64,000 bases of DNA, from the NCBI GenBank assembly GCA_965237875.1, contig CBDEGP010000002.1:434001-498000 (forward strand), in the 5' to 3' direction. The position numbers were made by a program, and so were the translations under genes. Source of the DNA: DAOUJI01 sp965237875. Its GTDB lineage: Bacteria > Chloroflexota > Dehalococcoidia > Lucifugimonadales > JAGWBF01. The notes under the pieces are model-generated. The model did no database searches. It saw only the letters and a program-made list of their open reading frames with translations, and was not told the origin of the DNA. Shown piece by piece: positions 56,581 through 64,000 of the stretch. Every line of letters starts with the position of its first letter. The first letter of the stretch is position 1.

Positions 56581-58446
56581 ATGCCTCGTATTAGGTCGAT
56601 AAAACCAAGTTGGTGGATGCTGTTAACACTGGCCGCTGTGCTCCTCGTAGGCCTAGCGGCAGCTTGCGGAGGTGAGGACCCGACAGCCACGTCGGCGCCT
56701 CCTGCCGCAACGGCGACGCCGCAGCCTACGCCCACCGAGGCGATGATGATGGAGGAACCCACCGACACCCCGGTGGCTATGCAGCCCACACGGACACCCA
56801 CCGCCGTGCCTACGGCGACTCTTCCCCCATCTCCGGACGAGGTGCTCGGAGTAATCAGAGGCGGCGTCATCAACATGCAAGCGTACGCCTCCCCGGACGC
56901 AGGCATGTTCTTCGAGCCCATTAACTACAACAACTACCATGTGAATCCCATCGTCAACCAGATAATCGAGACCAATCCTGAGACTGCGGACCTTCTCGAC
57001 ATCAGAGGTGATCTGGCACAGGAATGGGAAGTCTCCGACGACGGTACGGTCTTCACCTTTTACATACGTGACGGAGTCACGTTCCACGACGGTTCACCGC
57101 TCACCATGGACGACATAATGATGAGCATGAACGGGTGGTTCGACCCCGACAACTCCGGAGTTCCCCTCGTCGTGGAGTCGGCTGGAGGACGGATCCAAAC
57201 CCAGGCCAGACAGGTCCTGACTTACATGGACACCTGGAGAGCCGTTGACGCGGGCACCTTGGAAGTCATAACGAAGTTCCCCTCCGCAGCCTTCTTCACC
57301 ACTTTCAGCAGGCTGAACTTCCATGTGCTCCGCAAGTCCGCCTACGAAGCCGGAGACGGGTTCACCTTCTCCAGGCCGGAGACCTTGATCGGGACAGGTC
57401 CCTTTATGCTGAAGAACTATGACAGGGACATCTCCTCGGAATTGGAGGCCTACCCCGGCTTTTTCAGGGACGGCAGGCCCTACGTAGACGGAATCAAGAA
57501 CTTCATCATCACCGACCACGGCGCCGTTGCCGCAGCTTTCAGGACGGGGCAGGTGATGATGCCGGCAGGCTGGAACACCAACCTAAGCATTAAAGAAGCC
57601 GCCGTGTTGTCGAAGGACGCTGCCATCTCCGAACGGTTCGACTTCTACATCAGCCCCAGCCCGCTCTACACTTTGGGCGTAATGATGAACGTCCGGGCAG
57701 GCGCTCCCTGGGACAACCCCGACGTCCGTAGGGCCATGAACCTTGTGCTGCACAGGCAGCCGGCCATTGAGACATTCAGCGGCGGCGCCGCCCTAATCGG
57801 GACTCCCATTCCCTCCGGATTCGATTGGAGCTTCCCGACAGAGGAAGCCCTGCAGATGCCCGGCTTCCGCGAGGACTCCCCCGGCGTCAAGTCGGCGGCT
57901 GACATAGCCGAAGCCAAGGCTCTTATGGAGGCCGCAGGCGTGGGAGAAGGATTTGCGCCGACTCTAACCTGCCGGACGGTGATTGAGTTCTGCGACGTAG
58001 CGGTGTTGGTCAAAGAGCAACTCAAGGACTTCCTTGGCTGGGAAGTCACCATCCGACAGATGGAGAGCGTGGCCGGCATGTCCGCCTACGTAAACGGGGA
58101 CTTCCAGTTTGCAGTCATGGCCAACAGCTTCTCCTACCCTGACCCGGACGCTTCCGCCAACTCCTACAAGAAGGGGAGCACGGCAGACGTGGCCCGGACG
58201 GGTTACTACAACCCCGAGGCGGAGCCTCTCTGGGACCAGATAGCCACCGAAACAGACCCCGACGCGAGAAGAGCGCTGGTGATCCGGGCCAACGACATCC
58301 TGCTGGAAGACAACTCGTGGCCCTACATGTACTTCAAGGTGGAGTCCATGTTCGTGGACAAGCGAATCAAGGGCTTCTACCCGCCTCCGGCTCTGGGTCA
58401 CTACCAGGACTGGGCCCACATCTGGTGCGACCCCGACTGCGGCTAA
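56581..58446 (+). CDS. Peptide/oligopeptide ABC transporter substrate-binding lipoprotein (SBP_bac_5)
   Basis: 621 aa, ATG at 56581 six bases after AAGGAG; an ATG at 56575 abuts that run and is less likely. A lipoprotein signal ends LAAAC (Cys near 30), followed by a Thr/Pro-rich linker (about 40-85). The family-5 binding-protein core has WEVSDDGTVFTFYIRDGVTFHDGSPLTMDDI, GTGPFMLKNYDRD, and later WDNPDVRRAMNLVLHR. It would hold peptide-like substrate outside the membrane and hand it to the permeases encoded downstream. No ATPase gene lies in the window. Confidence 0.92.
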   Translation: MPRIRSIKPSWWMLLTLAAVLLVGLAAACGGEDPTATSAPPAATATPQPTPTEAMMMEEPTDTPVAMQPTRTPTAVPTATLPPSPDEVLGVIRGGVINMQAYASPDAGMFFEPINYNNYHVNPIVNQIIETNPETADLLDIRGDLAQEWEVSDDGTVFTFYIRDGVTFHDGSPLTMDDIMMSMNGWFDPDNSGVPLVVESAGGRIQTQARQVLTYMDTWRAVDAGTLEVITKFPSAAFFTTFSRLNFHVLRKSAYEAGDGFTFSRPETLIGTGPFMLKNYDRDISSELEAYPGFFRDGRPYVDGIKNFIITDHGAVAAAFRTGQVMMPAGWNTNLSIKEAAVLSKDAAISERFDFYISPSPLYTLGVMMNVRAGAPWDNPDVRRAMNLVLHRQPAIETFSGGAALIGTPIPSGFDWSFPTEEALQMPGFREDSPGVKSAADIAEAKALMEAAGVGEGFAPTLTCRTVIEFCDVAVLVKEQLKDFLGWEVTIRQMESVAGMSAYVNGDFQFAVMANSFSYPDPDASANSYKKGSTADVARTGYYNPEAEPLWDQIATETDPDARRALVIRANDILLEDNSWPYMYFKVESMFVDKRIKGFYPPPALGHYQDWAHIWCDPDCG

Positions 58447-58469
58447 ACTAAGTAGGACAAACTATCGAG

Positions 58470-58503
58470 GGGACAGGCGTCTGGTCCGTACCAAGCCTGT
58501 CCC
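58470..58503 (+). terminator. Attenuator-like hairpin between binding protein and permease
   Basis: GGGACAGGC (58470-58478) pairs perfectly with GCCTGTCCC (58495-58503), followed by TTT. It sits 24 bp after the binding-protein stop and 117 bp before the permease start. Partial termination here would give the usual excess of binding protein over membrane subunits. Confidence 0.75.
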
Positions 58504-58620
58504 TTTGATAATGCGGGGATGTAATGACGCCCGCTGCAAGGTCTGCTAAAATTCCAGCAGCTATAGTCGAGCCTAAGTAGACGAAAGTGGCGGCGAGAGT
58601 CGATCAGAGCGAGCTAAGAG

Positions 58621-59580
58621 ATGCAGGCCTATATTCTCAAGCGGGTCCTGATGTTCATCCCGACCCTCATCATCGTTACTTCCCTCGTCTTCATTCTGCT
58701 TCGGGTCGTCCCGGGAGACCCGGCGGCGGCCAGGCTCGCGGGAGCGTCCGGAGAGGCCGAATACACCGAAGAGGAACGGGCCGCTCTAGCCAAGAAACTG
58801 GGCACCGACCGGCCCCTCATCAACCAATACGGCACGTGGGTATGGGGAATGCTTCAGGGAGATTTCGGCAATTCCTTCCACTACAGGACCCCCGTCTGGG
58901 ACGACATGAAGAAGAAATTCCCCGTCACCATCCAGTTGACCATAATGGCGCTTCTGATGGCTGTCGCCGTGGCCGTGCCCCTCGGCGTGCTTTCGGCCAT
59001 TAGGCAGGATGGAGTTTTTGATTATCTAGGCAGACTAATCACCATCGCGGGAATAGCGCTCCCCAACTTCTGGATAGGCATAATGGTGGTGTTCATTCTA
59101 TCCGTCGAGTTCGGCTACGGGATTCCCTTGGGGTATGCCAACTTATGGAAAGACCCGGGGCTCAACCTGGAACAGTTGGCGTTTCCCGCCTTGGCCTTGG
59201 CCTTCTCCAACATGGCCTTTATCGCCCGCGTAACCAGGTCCGCCGTACTTGAAGTGTTCCGGGAGGACTATATACGCACGGCCCGCTCCAAAGGTTTGAC
59301 CGAGTTGGCGGTGATAGGGCGCCACACCCTTAAAAACGCGTTGCTGCCGGTGATTACCGTGGCGGCGTACGAATTTGGACGCCTGATGGGCGGGACCGTG
59401 GTGATCGAGCTCATATTCAACGTGCCGGGAATGGGCAGGCACCTAATCACGTCGGTTGGACAACGGGACTTCCCCGTTGTCCAGGCCATAGTGATGTCCA
59501 TTACCGTGATAGTGCTGCTTCTGAACTTGGCCACAGATGTGATTTACGGCTGGCTGAATCCCAGAATACGCTATACTTAG
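58621..59580 (+). CDS. Dipeptide ABC transporter permease (DppB-like)
   Basis: 319 aa, ATG at 58621. Six hydrophobic segments and the inner-membrane ATPase-contact loop EDYIRTARSKGLTELAVIGRHTLKNALLPVI, matching the EAA motif of the DppB/OppB family. GDPAAARLAG and NSFHYRTPVWDDMKKKFPVTIQLTIMALL are typical of the N-terminal part. It follows the binding protein and precedes the DppC-type partner. Confidence 0.92.
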   Translation: MQAYILKRVLMFIPTLIIVTSLVFILLRVVPGDPAAARLAGASGEAEYTEEERAALAKKLGTDRPLINQYGTWVWGMLQGDFGNSFHYRTPVWDDMKKKFPVTIQLTIMALLMAVAVAVPLGVLSAIRQDGVFDYLGRLITIAGIALPNFWIGIMVVFILSVEFGYGIPLGYANLWKDPGLNLEQLAFPALALAFSNMAFIARVTRSAVLEVFREDYIRTARSKGLTELAVIGRHTLKNALLPVITVAAYEFGRLMGGTVVIELIFNVPGMGRHLITSVGQRDFPVVQAIVMSITVIVLLLNLATDVIYGWLNPRIRYT

Positions 59581-59611
59581 CCCTTGATCCCGAGAGGGCT
59601 TGAGACGGACG

Positions 59612-60526
59612 ATGAGTCAAGAGCCAAGAGCAGAAACTTCCATTCCAGACCGGACATATGAAGCCCTCCGGCCTAAACGCTCCGTTTTGGGCCAGATTGG
59701 GAACTTCGCCAGCAGGAAACCTCTGGGCGCAGCGGCGGGAGTCGTTGCCCTGCTCCTGATTGCGGTCGCCATATTCGCTCCCCTCATTCAGCGCCATGAC
59801 CCTTACGACACTGACCATACCAAGCTCTACGCCTCTCCCAGTTCCGACCAGCTGCTGGGGGGCGACGAGTTGGGCCGCGATGTATTCAGCCGCATTATCG
59901 CCGGCAGCCGGATCTCCCTGAAAGTGGGCCTGATAAGCGCCTTCGTCGGGTCGTTCATCGGGCTGTTCATCGGTGTGTCCAGCGCATACTTTGGCGGGTT
60001 TACGGACCTGGTCGTCCAGCGGTTTATCGACGGCATGATAGCCTTCCCCTATATCGTCCTGGCCATTGCCATCGTGGCGGCCCTGGGCACCTCTCTCACC
60101 AACGTGATCATTGCGTTGTCCATTCTGTTCGTGCCGAGCACGGCGAGGATAATCCGATCTCAGGCGTTGGCCATTAGAGAGATGGACTACGTGCTGGCGG
60201 CCAGGGCGGTGGGCGCTTCAGACTGGCGCATAATCGTTCAGCACCTGGTACCCAATACGATGGGCATCCTGATCGTCATGATTACCTTCCAGCTGGGGAT
60301 AGCCATTATCGCCGAGGCCTCCCTGAGCTTCCTGGGACTGGGAGCGGCGGTGGACGACCCGTCTTGGGGCAACATGCTGAGGGGCGCCACGAAACAGTAC
60401 ATAGGAATAGGACCGTGGCTGCCGGTATTCCCGGGGTTGGCCATCGCCGTGGTGGTGTTCGCCTGGAACTTACTGGGGGACGCATTGAGAGACGTGCTGG
60501 ACCCCCGGTTAAGGGGCGCGAACTAG
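59612..60526 (+). CDS. Dipeptide ABC transporter permease (DppC-like)
   Basis: 304 aa, ATG at 59612; an in-frame TTG at 59600 is weaker. The N-terminal DppC lead-in ends with a first transmembrane helix (AAAGVVALLLIAVAIFAPLIQRHDPYDTDHT), then GGDELGRDVFSRIIAGSRISL, and the EAA-loop region EMDYVLAARAVGASDWRIIVQHLVPNTMGILIV. The C-terminus FAWNLLGDALRDVLDPRLRG is characteristic. It forms the heterodimeric channel with the preceding permease; cytosolic ATPases must be encoded elsewhere or beyond the operon. Confidence 0.92.
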   Translation: MSQEPRAETSIPDRTYEALRPKRSVLGQIGNFASRKPLGAAAGVVALLLIAVAIFAPLIQRHDPYDTDHTKLYASPSSDQLLGGDELGRDVFSRIIAGSRISLKVGLISAFVGSFIGLFIGVSSAYFGGFTDLVVQRFIDGMIAFPYIVLAIAIVAALGTSLTNVIIALSILFVPSTARIIRSQALAIREMDYVLAARAVGASDWRIIVQHLVPNTMGILIVMITFQLGIAIIAEASLSFLGLGAAVDDPSWGNMLRGATKQYIGIGPWLPVFPGLAIAVVVFAWNLLGDALRDVLDPRLRGAN

Positions 60527-60570
60527 CCCCAGCCCCGCCAGCCGTTTCCCACGGAAATAGACAACCGCTG

Positions 60571-60609
60571 CCCCTTCTCCCCTGGCGGGAGAAGGTTGGG
60601 ATGAGGGGG
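60571..60609 (+). repeat. Dispersed repeat hairpin after the ABC operon
   Basis: CTTCTCCC pairs with GGGAGAAG around a CTGGC loop, in the context CCCCTTCTCC...GGTTGGGATGAGGGGG. This type of repeat is widespread in high-GC bacteria and can also terminate the operon transcript. A related GGG/CCC-rich stretch continues to about 60690. Confidence 0.6.
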
Positions 60610-60711
60610 CCAAGGCCGCATTCAAAGGCGAGATTGTAGAGAACGACCCAGATCACCCTAACCCGTCAAGGGCGAGGGGCTATCCCTCGTTGCCAATGAC
60701 TGCCCACCGTC

Positions 60712-60731
60712 ACTCCGGCGGAGGCCGGAGT
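60712..60731. repeat. Second dispersed palindrome
   Basis: ACTCCGGC (60712-60719) and GCCGGAGT (60724-60731) form a perfect 8-bp stem with a 4-base loop, in the context CGTCACTCCGG...GTCCAG, a known class of short interspersed repeats. It lies between convergent genes. Confidence 0.6.
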
Positions 60732-60807
60732 CCAGAAGGGGGACGCGTAAAGGGGGCCGGAATGAACCATTCCGGCCCCGGCATATTCGTCCAGCGCGTC
60801 GTCGGGT

Positions 60808-61926
60808 TTAGTTGAAGGGCGCTCCGATGGCCCCGTCTATGTAGTCGGGCTCCAGCCAGTTCTGCTCCTTGTGGTAGACCTGCAGCCGATGATGGAGCGC
60901 CTCCAGCGCCATTACCCTGCCTTCGTTGTCTACGTTTACGGCTATCGGGCGCCAGAACCGCCAGGTTGGAGTGAGGTCCACGAGACGCCTCTTCTTCTGG
61001 ATGAGCGGGTCAGCCGCTATCCTATCCGCGGCCCATTGGGAGACCTCCCAGGCGTCTCCCAAGAAGTCGGTAATGAACGTGCCGTCGGACTCGTATACAC
61101 GCAGCAGGTTGTTGCCCCAGTCGGCCACGTAGATGTCCCCGTCCTTGTCCACTGCCACGCCCGCCGGGAACTTGAGCTCCGCTTCAGAGCCCGGACCTCC
61201 GATAGTGGCCAAATGCCTGCCTTCGGGACTCAACTTCTGGACCCGGTTGTTCCTCCAGTCGGCCACGAAGATGTTCCCTTCAGAGTCGACCGTGATGCCC
61301 CAGGGCATGTTGAACTCGCCCTCCTCAGAGCCGAAGCCGCCGAACTGGGAGATATACTGGCCGTCCTTGGTGAATTTCTGCACCCGGTGATTGTGGCCGT
61401 CCACCACCAGCAGGCGCCCGTCGGGATCGAAAGCCAGCCCTGATGGGCCGTTCAGCTGGCCGTCTCCCGTGTTTCCGCCGATGTACTTCCTGAGGTACAG
61501 GTGCAGAGACCGTCCGGTGGCGTCCACGGTGGAGCCGGCGTCCACATCCTTCGACCCCCAGCTTCCCACCAGCTCTCCGTCCCTGTTCAGAATGTATATC
61601 TGGTTGTTGAACTCGTCGGACACGTAAACGTTCTCGTCCTTGTCCACCGCGATCGCCTTGGGCATGGCGCTTTCCCGGTTTCCGCCAAAGGTGTAGCCCC
61701 GGTCGCTCCAGTAAATCTCGCTGTCCAGGTTGCAGGCGGTGATTCCCACGTACTGCGGGTAGAACTCGAACCCTGTGTTCACCACGTAGATGCGCCCTTC
61801 AGACCCCAAAGCGAAGTCCACGGGTGCGAAGAAGCCCCGGTCTCCGCTTGAGCCTCCCAGGCAATGGGAGTAGTTGTACACCCTGCCCTTTACCTGCTGT
61901 GTAAGCATCCCAGTGCTGCTAGGCAT
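60808..61926 (-). CDS. NHL-repeat protein
   Basis: 372 aa, ATG at 61926 behind GGGGGAAGAG. At least five NHL-type beta-propeller blades: EGRIYVVNTGF, DENVYVSDEFNNQIYIL, DGRLLVVDGHNHRVQKF, EGNIFVADWRNNRVQKL, DGDIYVADWGNNLLRVY. No signal peptide is evident, so it is probably cytosolic or exported by another route. NHL proteins form scaffolds or lyase-like propellers; here the pairing with a DUF1800 protein upstream on the same strand suggests one unit. Function otherwise unknown. Confidence 0.88.
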   Translation of the reverse strand: MPSSTGMLTQQVKGRVYNYSHCLGGSSGDRGFFAPVDFALGSEGRIYVVNTGFEFYPQYVGITACNLDSEIYWSDRGYTFGGNRESAMPKAIAVDKDENVYVSDEFNNQIYILNRDGELVGSWGSKDVDAGSTVDATGRSLHLYLRKYIGGNTGDGQLNGPSGLAFDPDGRLLVVDGHNHRVQKFTKDGQYISQFGGFGSEEGEFNMPWGITVDSEGNIFVADWRNNRVQKLSPEGRHLATIGGPGSEAELKFPAGVAVDKDGDIYVADWGNNLLRVYESDGTFITDFLGDAWEVSQWAADRIAADPLIQKKRRLVDLTPTWRFWRPIAVNVDNEGRVMALEALHHRLQVYHKEQNWLEPDYIDGAIGAPFN

Positions 61927-61974
61927 CTCTTCCCCCTTTTGCTCTCAAAGTACGTTCGAAAGCCGGATGATCTG

Positions 61975-63384
61975 TTAAGCGAACTGGAACTCTCTGGATG
62001 AAGCGATGAGGGCCAACATGTCGGCCACACGCTGTGAAGAGGCTTTCGCCTCATCTTCGCTTCCCCAAGTTACGTCTCCGGCCCGGTGGGCCAGCGAGAC
62101 AAGCTCCTCTTTGGTCCCTTCCTCCACCTGGACCGGCCCCATCAGGTCGAGGCATTCGTCCACCATTTCTGCGGCGGTGCGGTCTCCCAGGGCGTGTATT
62201 CTCTGGATGATGGACTGGACGCCGGGCATCTCCGGGTTGGAGAAGAGGTCGGCTGCAAAGTTGATGCGCCGCACGAGGGCTCCGCTGTCGATCCATTCAG
62301 GGCCGTAATGCCATCCCTCTACGCTGGGCGGGTTGATGATTTCCTGACCCATGTAGCCCGTCTCCTCCGCCATGTCCTGCATTCCGGGCCTGGGGAAGCG
62401 GAAATCTCCGGCCACCCTCAGTGTGCCAACCACCAGCTCGGCCGGGCTCTTGATGCGCCTGTACATGGACTCTTTGAAAAAGTCCGAGTTGAACAGGACC
62501 CGCAGGGTCGTCTTCATGTCGAACCCGGAGTTTATAAAGGCGTCCCCGATGATGTTCATCGCCACGGAGTCGCGGGGCGGCGTGTGGAGCCACGCGGGCA
62601 CCTGCACCTCGTCGGCAACGAAGAAGTTGTAGAGGTGGCGGGCAATGAACCGGGATGTGGCGGGCTGCCGGACGATTATTTCTATGATGTCCTCGCCGTT
62701 GAACCGCCCCCTGTGGCCCAGGAACTCCTTTTCGCCGTCGTCGTGGTCCTCTTCGTTGTAGATGAAGGGCCACAGCTTCCTTCCGGTGCCTCCTCCCGGG
62801 ATCTTGTGGGCGATGGTCCAGCCGGTGAAGGCCCTGGAGCACTCGAACACGTCCTTCTCGGTGTAGTTGCCTTGGCCCATGGAGAAGAGCTCCAACAGCT
62901 CACGGCCCCAGTTCTCGTTGGGTTGGTCCTTGTGGTTGTAGTTGTTGTCCAGCCAGAAGATCATGGCCGGGTCCTTGGCCAGCTCGACCAACAGGTCCCG
63001 GTAGTTGCCCATGGCGCAGCGGCGGAGCATGTTGATTTGCCTGACCATCTCCGGGGGGCTGTTTATCTTGGCGTTGCCCGTGGCGAACACCATGTGCCAG
63101 AAGAGGACCATCTTCTCTTCCAGCTGCCTGGGGCTGTTTATCATCTGGTAGATGACGTTGCAGCGCCCCTGGGGCGGCGGCTCAGGGTTTTCGATGTTGG
63201 GGTAGTACCTGAAGAGCAGCTCCAAGTCGGCGCCTGGTATACCCCGCGCCTCGGGATCAACCAAGTCTTCCACAATCTCCTCATATCCCCTGGCGGAGAG
63301 AGCTTCCAGTTCGTCCCTGGGGCATCCGAAACCGGCTCGCCTCATCAAATGGGCCATCAGTGCAATGTCTTCGCTGCCAGCCAT
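61975..63384 (-). CDS. DUF1800 family protein
   Basis: 469 aa, ATG at 63384 behind AAGGAGGGTTAAA; a longer frame to 63513 lacks a signal. ALMAHLMRRAGFGCPRDELE at the start, PRQLEEKMVLFWHMVFATGNAKI, QPNENWGRELLELFSMGQGNYTEKDVFECSRAFTGW and NPPSVEGWHYGPEWIDS are the conserved DUF1800 blocks. These proteins usually pair with a DUF1501 protein and are linked to sulfatase or surface catabolism in other phyla; no DUF1501 gene is seen here. It is followed by the NHL gene 48 bp on. Confidence 0.9.
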   Translation of the reverse strand: MAGSEDIALMAHLMRRAGFGCPRDELEALSARGYEEIVEDLVDPEARGIPGADLELLFRYYPNIENPEPPPQGRCNVIYQMINSPRQLEEKMVLFWHMVFATGNAKINSPPEMVRQINMLRRCAMGNYRDLLVELAKDPAMIFWLDNNYNHKDQPNENWGRELLELFSMGQGNYTEKDVFECSRAFTGWTIAHKIPGGGTGRKLWPFIYNEEDHDDGEKEFLGHRGRFNGEDIIEIIVRQPATSRFIARHLYNFFVADEVQVPAWLHTPPRDSVAMNIIGDAFINSGFDMKTTLRVLFNSDFFKESMYRRIKSPAELVVGTLRVAGDFRFPRPGMQDMAEETGYMGQEIINPPSVEGWHYGPEWIDSGALVRRINFAADLFSNPEMPGVQSIIQRIHALGDRTAAEMVDECLDLMGPVQVEEGTKEELVSLAHRAGDVTWGSEDEAKASSQRVADMLALIASSREFQFA

Positions 63385-63667
63385 TTTAACCCTCCTTAGA
63401 TTGCCTGCCTCACGCCGTGGATGGGGTGTTTGGAATCTGGGTGAAGTCGGATATGGGGTTGGGAGTATTGTAGTATAGGCGGTAAGGCCCGTCAACGAGC
63501 CGAATGGACTCATTATAACATCGACGCCTACACCGTCGTCGCGCCTCGGAAAGCATGGCGCCGGAGGGCGAGCCGAGCGAGTTTCCGGGTGTCAGCGTCC
63601 GGTTCTTGACCCGCTCTTCCAGGGGCGCCAGAATGGTCAAAATTCATCTGCTTAATGGAGGACCACG
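63385..63667. other. Divergent intergenic region
   Basis: 283 bp between the DUF1800 gene and the last gene. An AT-rich stretch near 63460-63480 (GTATTGTAGTATAGG) may hold a promoter for the minus strand; nothing else recognised. Confidence 0.5.
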
Positions 63668-64000
63668 ATGAAATGGTGCCGCTTTCAACAAGGGGACCGG
63701 ATAAGCTACGGGATCGTGGACGAGGACCGGGTGGTGGAGGTCGGGGGAAGCCCTTTCGACACCTATGCGGAGACTGACCGGAGTTACTCATTGGACCAGG
63801 TAAAGCTGCTGGCGCCGGTGGCGACTTTGACCTTCTATGCCGCGGGCATCAACTATCCTGAGCACGTGACCTGGGCCGCGAAGAAGCTGGGACGGGAGCC
63901 GCAGATTCCCGCCAAGGCCGACATCGGCTACAGGGCCGTCAACGCCATCATCGCTCACGACGAGAACATCGTCCGCCCCAAGGACGCCACGGACTTGCAT
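63668..64000 (+). CDS. Fumarylacetoacetase-family protein, N-terminal part
   Basis: 111 codons are visible from ATG at 63668 (GGAGGACCACG upstream); the gene continues beyond the window. The sequence MKWCRFQQGDRISYGIVDED, LLAPVATLTFYAAGINYPEHV and VRPKDATDL fits the short N-terminal domain and first strands of FAH-family proteins (fumarylacetoacetase, 2-hydroxyhepta-2,4-diene-1,7-dioate isomerase and acylpyruvase types). The metal-binding Glu/Asp set lies outside the window, so the exact activity is open. Likely an aromatic-acid or keto-acid step. Confidence 0.85.
   Translation, partial: MKWCRFQQGDRISYGIVDEDRVVEVGGSPFDTYAETDRSYSLDQVKLLAPVATLTFYAAGINYPEHVTWAAKKLGREPQIPAKADIGYRAVNAIIAHDENIVRPKDATDLH

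Noticed and set aside
1..64000. tRNA or rRNA genes
   Set aside because: No cloverleaf with a T-loop GTTCRA motif in a plausible intergenic place and no rRNA-like sequence was seen by eye; a covariance scan would be decisive.

Overview
This is a high-GC bacterial window with a large integrated mobile element between two stretches of ordinary chromosome. The host looks like a Chloroflexota member of the Dehalococcoidia/SAR202 kind (inference). Reasons: very large exported proteins built from Calx-beta, SwmB and Ig-like repeats; a Thr/Pro-rich linker after the lipobox of the peptide-binding lipoprotein; a thiolase with a DUF35 Zn-ribbon/OB-fold partner; an NHL protein beside a DUF1800 protein; and a conjugation system without recognisable outer-membrane (VirB7/9/10-like) parts. 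An SRCR domain, normally an animal cell-surface domain, hints at a host-associated (for example sponge) or marine life style.

Left flank (1-12660): a NarL-type two-component pair on the minus strand, then a secreted-protein locus on the plus strand. It holds a 1301-aa modular protein, a small internally deleted copy of it, and a protein of about 2100 aa with Calx-beta repeats and the SRCR domain. The same domain cassettes recur in all three.

Mobile element (about 12.7-48.2 kb; ends not resolved). A short plus-strand entry module carries an XRE regulator, a phosphoribosyltransferase and a small Cys protein. A long minus-strand block (14.5-32.7 kb) follows. It contains a PRTRC cassette (ubiquitin-like protein C, JAB-domain A, protein B, ThiF/E1-like protein and partners), a helicase, an adenine methyltransferase, a RadC-like JAB protein, SSB, a Cas4-like nuclease, a Rad52-like annealing protein and a small primase. 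A six-copy 41-44 bp tandem repeat array lies inside this block and is the best origin or centromere candidate. A plus-strand block (33.2-45.8 kb) encodes a compact type IV secretion system (VirB6-like, two pilin-like proteins, a PrgI fusion, VirB4, a coupling ATPase), a replication-relaxation protein, XRE regulators and a PAPS-reductase-like protein. The right end has a retropepsin-like protein (minus strand), then a ribbon-helix-helix regulator behind palindromic operators and a large serine recombinase. Many minus-strand genes are separated by related GC-rich hairpins.

Right flank (48.2-64.0 kb): two PH-like proteins and a frameshifted third copy; a kexin-like subtilase with its propeptide encoded by a separate upstream gene; a DUF35-thiolase pair and a HAD-like protein; a dipeptide ABC importer (binding lipoprotein, DppB, DppC); an NHL-repeat protein; a DUF1800 protein; and the start of a fumarylacetoacetase-family gene. 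Dispersed hairpin repeats occupy the intergenic gaps here. No tRNA, rRNA or CRISPR array was recognised.
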